Part shown: one piece after another, positions 5,684 to 6,636 of the stretch
How the letters are laid out: every line of letters begins with the position of its first letter
Position numbering within the stretch: position 1 is the first letter of the stretch
From: Microcaldota archaeon
Lineage (GTDB): Archaea > Micrarchaeota > Micrarchaeia > Burarchaeales > JAKAKT01
Length of the DNA: 6,636 nt
Direction: 5' to 3'
Assembly (NCBI GenBank): GCA_026396425.1
Contig: JAPLWU010000083.1
Location: forward strand, 1 to 6,636
Made by a program: the position numbers and the translations under genes
Notes under the pieces: model-generated
The model's input: only the letters and a program-made list of their open reading frames with translations
The model's database searches: none
Told to the model about the DNA's origin: nothing

Positions 5684-6547
5684 CTATTGAAGATAGTCGG
5701 CTAGCCCGCTCTTTATGCTCACCTGCGCCGCAGGGCCCGGAACGCTGTCCGAAACCACAATCTCCTTCACGCCCGCGGCCCGAATCTTGTCGAATGCGTA
5801 GCCCACGAGCAGCCCGTGCACTGCCGCGCACAGCACCCTCCTGGCCCCGGCCTTTTTGCACGCCCTCGCGGCCGCAATCATCGTTTCCCCGGCGGCAATC
5901 ATGTCGTCCATGAGAATGACGTCCCTGCCCGTGAGGTCGTAGTCGAGCTTTTCGTCCGCCGTGGCCCTTATGATGACGTCGCCTTCGGTGTATTCCGCGC
6001 GGATTTTCTCCATCACGATTCCGCCTTCCTTTTTCGCGATTATCGCCCCGCCCTCCCCGGGCGAGATGATGACCGGGTTCTCGGCCTTGGGCCTCACGTA
6101 CTCCAGAAGTTCGGGCATTATGGTCCTGTGGTCTATGTCGAGGCCCGCATGAACGTGCTTTCCCGGGTGCTTTATGAAGTGGCAGTCGAAAGTCACGAGC
6201 TCATCGAGCCCGGCGTTCACGCTCAGCTTGCAGAGCAGGTCGGCAGTGAGCGCCTCGCCCTTGTGTTGCGCCTCGTCCTGCCTCGCGTATGAGAGGTAAG
6301 GCACTATTGCCGTGACTTTCGCGGCGACGGGCTCGACAATCGAGATGACCTGAAGGAGCTGCATTATCCTCCTGTCCTGATAGGGGTAGATTCTGTGCAG
6401 GAAAACTACGTGCTTTCCCTCGAGTTCGTCGAGCTGCGGTATGCGTATGTAACTCTCGCCGTCGGGAAACTGCTTCCGCTCGAAATTCGGCGTCGCCAAA
6501 TCCGCACAGTTCGGGCTTACAAGAAGATACCTTTCGAGTCCGGCCAT
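5684..6547 (-). CDS. prs: Ribose-phosphate pyrophosphokinase (PRPP synthetase)
   Basis: The 287 aa enzyme transfers diphosphate from ATP to ribose 5-phosphate, giving PRPP for purine, pyrimidine, His and Trp synthesis. It has two phosphoribosyltransferase-type domains. Family marks: RKQFPDGESYIRI at 24-36; VPYLSYARQDEAQHKGEA at 82-99, the ATP-side loop with Arg89, Gln90 and Asp91; the DCH motif at 121-123 (Asp121, His123); EKIRAEY at 180-186; and the ribose-phosphate motif DVILMDDMIAAGETM at 209-223. The acidic pair Asp214-Asp215 is kept, but the following loop reads AAGET where most homologues have a (D/S)T(G/A)GT-like loop. The N-terminal region is ~10 residues shorter than in methanogen enzymes. 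ATG 6547 is chosen because GGTGA (6552-6556) lies 4 nt upstream and homologues begin at this beta-strand. GTG 6586 would add 13 residues and overlap the upstream stop as GTGA. Confidence 0.92.
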   Translation of the reverse strand: MAGLERYLLVSPNCADLATPNFERKQFPDGESYIRIPQLDELEGKHVVFLHRIYPYQDRRIMQLLQVISIVEPVAAKVTAIVPYLSYARQDEAQHKGEALTADLLCKLSVNAGLDELVTFDCHFIKHPGKHVHAGLDIDHRTIMPELLEYVRPKAENPVIISPGEGGAIIAKKEGGIVMEKIRAEYTEGDVIIRATADEKLDYDLTGRDVILMDDMIAAGETMIAAARACKKAGARRVLCAAVHGLLVGYAFDKIRAAGVKEIVVSDSVPGPAAQVSIKSGLADYLQ

Positions 6548-6551
6548 ACTC

Positions 6552-6556
6552 TCACC
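6552..6556 (-). promoter_or_regulatory. SD deciding the PRPP synthetase start
   Basis: The minus strand reads GGTGA, then GAGT, then ATG at 6547. It supports the shorter protein beginning MAGLERYLLVSPN over the GTG at 6586, which lacks a comparable SD. Confidence 0.6.
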
Positions 6557-6558
6557 AC

Positions 6559-6588
6559 ATATCCACGCATATCCACGCATATTCACGC
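6559..6588. repeat. Three tandem copies of a 10-bp repeat in the PRPP synthetase leader
   Basis: The plus strand holds ATATCCACGC twice exactly (6559-6568, 6569-6578), then ATATTCACGC with one change (6579-6588). The array lies just upstream of the SD at 6552-6556. The 10-bp period is close to one DNA helical turn, which would suit a multimeric binding site, but plain slippage is equally possible. Confidence 0.8.
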
Positions 6589-6636
6589 CCTCGGCGTGGT
6601 CTTACCCTGCTTCCACATACCGGCCCAGTCGGGCGT
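6583..6636 (-). CDS. C-terminal end of an unidentified gene (rest lies outside the window)
   Basis: Reading inward from the window edge, one minus-strand frame gives 17 codons (TPDWAGMWKQGKTTPRA) and then TGA at 6585-6583. Two Trp followed by a basic polar end look like a genuine protein C-terminus, and the orientation and closeness to the PRPP synthetase gene match the compact layout of this strand. The stop overlaps the optional GTG at 6586 (GTGA) and lies 35 nt from the preferred ATG at 6547. It is too short to assign a function, and it might be chance: one other frame is also open here. Confidence 0.45.
   Translation of the reverse strand, partial: TPDWAGMWKQGKTTPRA
6584..6598. other. 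Perfect 6-bp inverted repeat (hairpin) upstream of prs
   Basis: CACGCC (6584-6589) and GGCGTG (6593-6598) form a 6-bp GC-rich stem with a CTC loop. It overlaps the third 10-bp repeat and the end of the upstream frame. It could be an operator half-site pair or an RNA hairpin between two co-transcribed genes. No T-run follows it on the minus strand, so it is not a standard terminator. Confidence 0.4.

Noticed and set aside
5816..6292. Plus-strand frame of 158 codons opposite prs
   Set aside because: It is a shadow of the PRPP synthetase gene with an Arg/His/Val-rich translation.
6591..6636. Possible tRNA or rRNA edge at the right end because of GC-rich paired bases
   Set aside because: No cloverleaf arms or TTCGA-type T-loop could be placed; the bases fit better as the end of a protein-coding frame.

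Overview
The window looks archaeal. The likely promoters are TATA boxes about 27 bp ahead of start codons or Shine-Dalgarno (SD) leaders, several starts sit behind GGTGA-type SD sites, and transketolase is split into separate N- and C-terminal subunits. The transaldolase is the short (~215 aa) TalC/FSA-family type and the PRPP synthetase is a short, divergent archaeal-like form. DNA is GC-rich and genes are tightly packed. A DPANN archaeon (Micrarchaeota/Diapherotrites-like) is my guess from this style, but nothing here proves the lineage.

Left part, plus strand (1-1419): the 3' end of a Ser-rich, helical, probably surface-exposed protein anchored by one C-terminal membrane helix, then a short MgtC/SapB-family membrane protein. 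A 22-bp element repeated three times joins the two genes and carries the likely promoter of the second.

Middle (1420-2336): a T-run/A-run terminator serves convergent transcripts. A tiny gene on the minus strand (28 codons, 21 of them Asp or Glu) has its own strong TATA box and SD. It diverges from a plus-strand gene for an unrecognised, mostly helical ~210 aa protein whose composition looks less GC-rich than the rest.

Right part, minus strand (2361-6636): a metabolic cluster read right to left: the last 17 codons of an unidentified gene, PRPP synthetase, ribulose-phosphate 3-epimerase, transketolase N-subunit, transketolase C-subunit and transaldolase. From the epimerase onward the genes overlap by ATGA or lie 9 nt apart, so they are very likely one translationally coupled operon. 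Together they run the non-oxidative pentose phosphate pathway, making pentose phosphates from fructose 6-phosphate and glyceraldehyde 3-phosphate, with PRPP synthetase drawing ribose 5-phosphate into nucleotide synthesis. Ribose-5-phosphate isomerase, needed to complete the route, is not in the window.

No RNA gene, CRISPR array, insertion sequence or origin was recognised. No clear new multi-gene system is visible. The least explained items are the tiny acidic gene with its divergent helical neighbour, the short tandem repeats in two promoter/leader regions, and the altered phosphate loop of the PRPP synthetase.
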